Assembly (NCBI GenBank): GCA_025964065.1
Contig: JAOPZO010000126.1
Span: 1-5,892, forward strand
DNA from: Solirubrobacterales bacterium
GTDB taxonomy: Bacteria > Actinomycetota > Thermoleophilia > Solirubrobacterales > Solirubrobacteraceae
DNA length: 5,892 nucleotides
Direction: 5' to 3'
Position numbers and translations under genes: made by a program. Below the pieces are notes generated by a model. That model saw only the letters and a list, made by a program, of their open reading frames with translations, did not search any database and was not told the DNA's origin. The first letter of the stretch is position 1. Every line of letters starts with the position of its first letter. This document shows, piece by piece, positions 4,801 to 5,892 of the stretch.

Positions 4801-4807
4801 GGTCCCG

Positions 4808-4824
4808 CGGGCCCGCGCGGCCCG
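4808..4824 (+). terminator. Short hairpin just after the FmdB-like gene
   Basis: CGGGCC (4808-4813) pairs with GGCCCG (4819-4824) around a 5-nt loop, starting 8 nt after the TGA. All six pairs are G-C, but no T-run follows. It may assist termination. In DNA of this composition it could also be chance. Confidence 0.3.
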
Positions 4825-4884
4825 GCTCCGGCGTGCCAGCGCCTTCAGGCCGCGCACATCACCGTCTCCCGCCGGGAATGCGAG

Positions 4885-4909
4885 GGGCCGCCGCCGCGGG
4901 CGGCGGCCC
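4885..4909. terminator. Strong hairpin, probable bidirectional terminator
   Basis: GGGCCGCCGCC (4885-4895) pairs perfectly with GGCGGCGGCCC (4899-4909) across a 3-nt GCG loop, an 11-bp all-GC stem. It lies in the 187-bp gap between the convergent FmdB-like gene and the LCP gene, where terminators for both are expected. There is no U-tract on either strand. Apart from this and the short hairpin at 4808-4824, I see no gene or other signal in the gap. Confidence 0.6.
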
Positions 4910-4987
4910 TGAGGACGGTGGGGACCCGCTGGCCGGCGCGCGCCGGGGCCATCCGGGTTCGCGCCCGCCCGGCGCTCCCCGTCCGAA

Positions 4988-5892
4988 CTACTCGCGCAGG
5001 AACCGCGAAGCCGCGCGCTGCCGGGCCTCGGGGCTGACGGTGAGCGCCTGGCCGCCGTCCGGGAGCGTCTCGCCGCCCGTCGGGCGCAGGATGCGCGTGG
5101 GCGGCGTGCCGCTCGTCGCCAGGCCCGCGAAGAGCCCGAGGAGCGTCGGGCCACCCATGTCCGAGCGAAGCGACTTCGGCGCCGCCCAGGAGATGAACGG
5201 CAGCCGCACGAACGCGCCGGGGGAGATGAGACGGCCCTTCATCGCCGAGAAGAGCTTCTGCTGACGGCGGGCGCGCGTGAGGTCCGACTCGCGGGGGTTG
5301 CAGTCGTTCTTCCGGGTCCGGGCGAGCGCGAGCGCCTGCTTGCCGTCGATCCGCGTCGTCCCGCTCTTCAGCCGCAGCGTGTAGCCCCCGTTCTTGAAGC
5401 CGCCGTTGATGCGGCTCACGACGCACCCGCCCGTGTAGTCGATGCCGCCCATGGCGTCGATGAGGTCCGGGAAGTTCGAGAAGCTGACCTCGACGACGTG
5501 GTCCACGCTGATCCCGAGGTTCGCCTGGATCGTCTCGGCCATGAGCGACGCGCCGCCGAACGCGAACGCCGCGTTGACCTTGCTGCGCCCGCGGCCCGGG
5601 ATGTCGAAGACCGTGTCGCGCGGGATGGAGAGCCGGGCGGAGTGGCCGCCGCCCACCCGCATCAGGAGGATGGAGTCCGCCCGGGCCGCGTCGCCCTTCG
5701 CCCCGGGCTCCTTCGAGGAGGCCGCGCGCTTGTCCGAGCCGAGGACGAGGACCGTCGTGGCGCTGAACGGCGGGAAGCCCGTGGAGGCGAGGCCCTCGCC
5801 GACGTCGTCGCGGTGCACGAAGGCGGAGACGAGGAAGACGACGCCGCTCAGGACCACCCAGGCGAGCGCGGCGAGCAGCACGCGCCCGAGGA
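4988..5892 (-). CDS. LytR-CpsA-Psr (LCP) family cell-wall protein, 5' end probably outside window
   Basis: LCP proteins sit in the cytoplasmic membrane with the domain outside and transfer lipid-linked glycopolymers (teichoic acid, arabinogalactan or capsule type) onto peptidoglycan. Numbered from a possible GTG start at 5881, a membrane anchor spans about residues 3-22. The LCP domain then shows TVLVLGSDKR (43-52), ARADSILLMRV (66-76), LSIPRDTVFDIPG (84-96), SKVNAAFAFGG (100-110), VDHVVEVSFSNFPDLIDAMGGIDY (126-149), LRLKSGTTRIDGKQALALARTR (169-190) and DLTRARRQQKLFSAM (200-214). These carry the conserved Asp and Arg residues used for polyprenyl-phosphate and metal binding. C153 and C194 flank the glycine-rich loop and could form a disulfide. 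The reading frame stays open to the window edge and GTG at 5881 has no Shine-Dalgarno, so the true start is probably upstream. The substrate cannot be deduced. The gene ends TAG at 4988-4990. Confidence 0.92.
   Translation of the reverse strand, partial: LGRVLLAALAWVVLSGVVFLVSAFVHRDDVGEGLASTGFPPFSATTVLVLGSDKRAASSKEPGAKGDAARADSILLMRVGGGHSARLSIPRDTVFDIPGRGRSKVNAAFAFGGASLMAETIQANLGISVDHVVEVSFSNFPDLIDAMGGIDYTGGCVVSRINGGFKNGGYTLRLKSGTTRIDGKQALALARTRKNDCNPRESDLTRARRQQKLFSAMKGRLISPGAFVRLPFISWAAPKSLRSDMGGPTLLGLFAGLATSGTPPTRILRPTGGETLPDGGQALTVSPEARQRAASRFLRE

Noticed and set aside
4933..4946. CCGGCGCGCGCCGG palindrome downstream of the 4885-4909 hairpin
   Set aside because: A self-complementary run of G and C at this base composition is expected by chance. 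It gives only a short stem with a forced loop and has no link to a promoter.
4845..5426. Alternative - strand frame and + strand frame across 4833-5264
   Set aside because: Both overlap the well-supported LCP gene and give arginine, proline and alanine-rich products without motifs.

Overview
The window is very GC-rich, with G or C in almost every third codon position. It reads as ordinary chromosome from a high-GC actinobacterium. The secreted repeat proteins, the LytR-CpsA-Psr (LCP) protein with its cysteine pair and the cysteine-less FmdB-like protein suggest Thermoleophilia (Solirubrobacterales, Conexibacter- or Patulibacter-like). That placement is my inference from protein style, not a database result. 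I see no mobile element, CRISPR array, tRNA or rRNA.

Layout. Bases 1-50 look like the last 15 codons of a + strand gene. A strong hairpin at 65-99 separates it from a convergent small orphan gene (127-525, -). That gene is divergent from a TetR-family regulator (586-1191, +), and a 7-bp inverted repeat lies between their putative -10 boxes. The TetR gene runs tail to tail into a secreted RTX-like GGxGxD repeat protein (1188-2093, -). The RTX-like gene is divergent from a second secreted protein built of 10-residue repeats (2223-2948, +). This in turn runs tail to tail into glycyl-tRNA synthetase (2945-4324, -). GlyRS is divergent from an FmdB-like protein that has lost all its zinc cysteines (4405-4800, +). 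A hairpin region (4801-4987) then precedes an LCP-family cell-wall ligase (4988 to beyond the window end, -). Every adjacent gene pair is convergent or divergent, so no operon is visible.

The best regulatory signal is a perfect CIRCE-type operator at 4352-4378 (TTGGCACTC-N9-GAGTGCCAA). It lies exactly midway between the GlyRS and FmdB-like start codons and overlaps the -35 box of the FmdB-like gene. CIRCE is the HrcA heat-shock operator and normally sits at groE or dnaK, so this setting is unusual.

Three further patterns stand out. Four start codons have a TAnnnT box 6-9 nt upstream and no clear Shine-Dalgarno, which suggests leaderless mRNAs; the two secreted-protein genes instead have Shine-Dalgarno motifs. 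Both tail-to-tail pairs end on one shared CTAG, with reciprocal TAG stops. Seven of eight visible stops are TAG. I found no evidence for a wholly new multi-gene system. The CIRCE-controlled pair and the two unusual secreted proteins are the parts worth following up.
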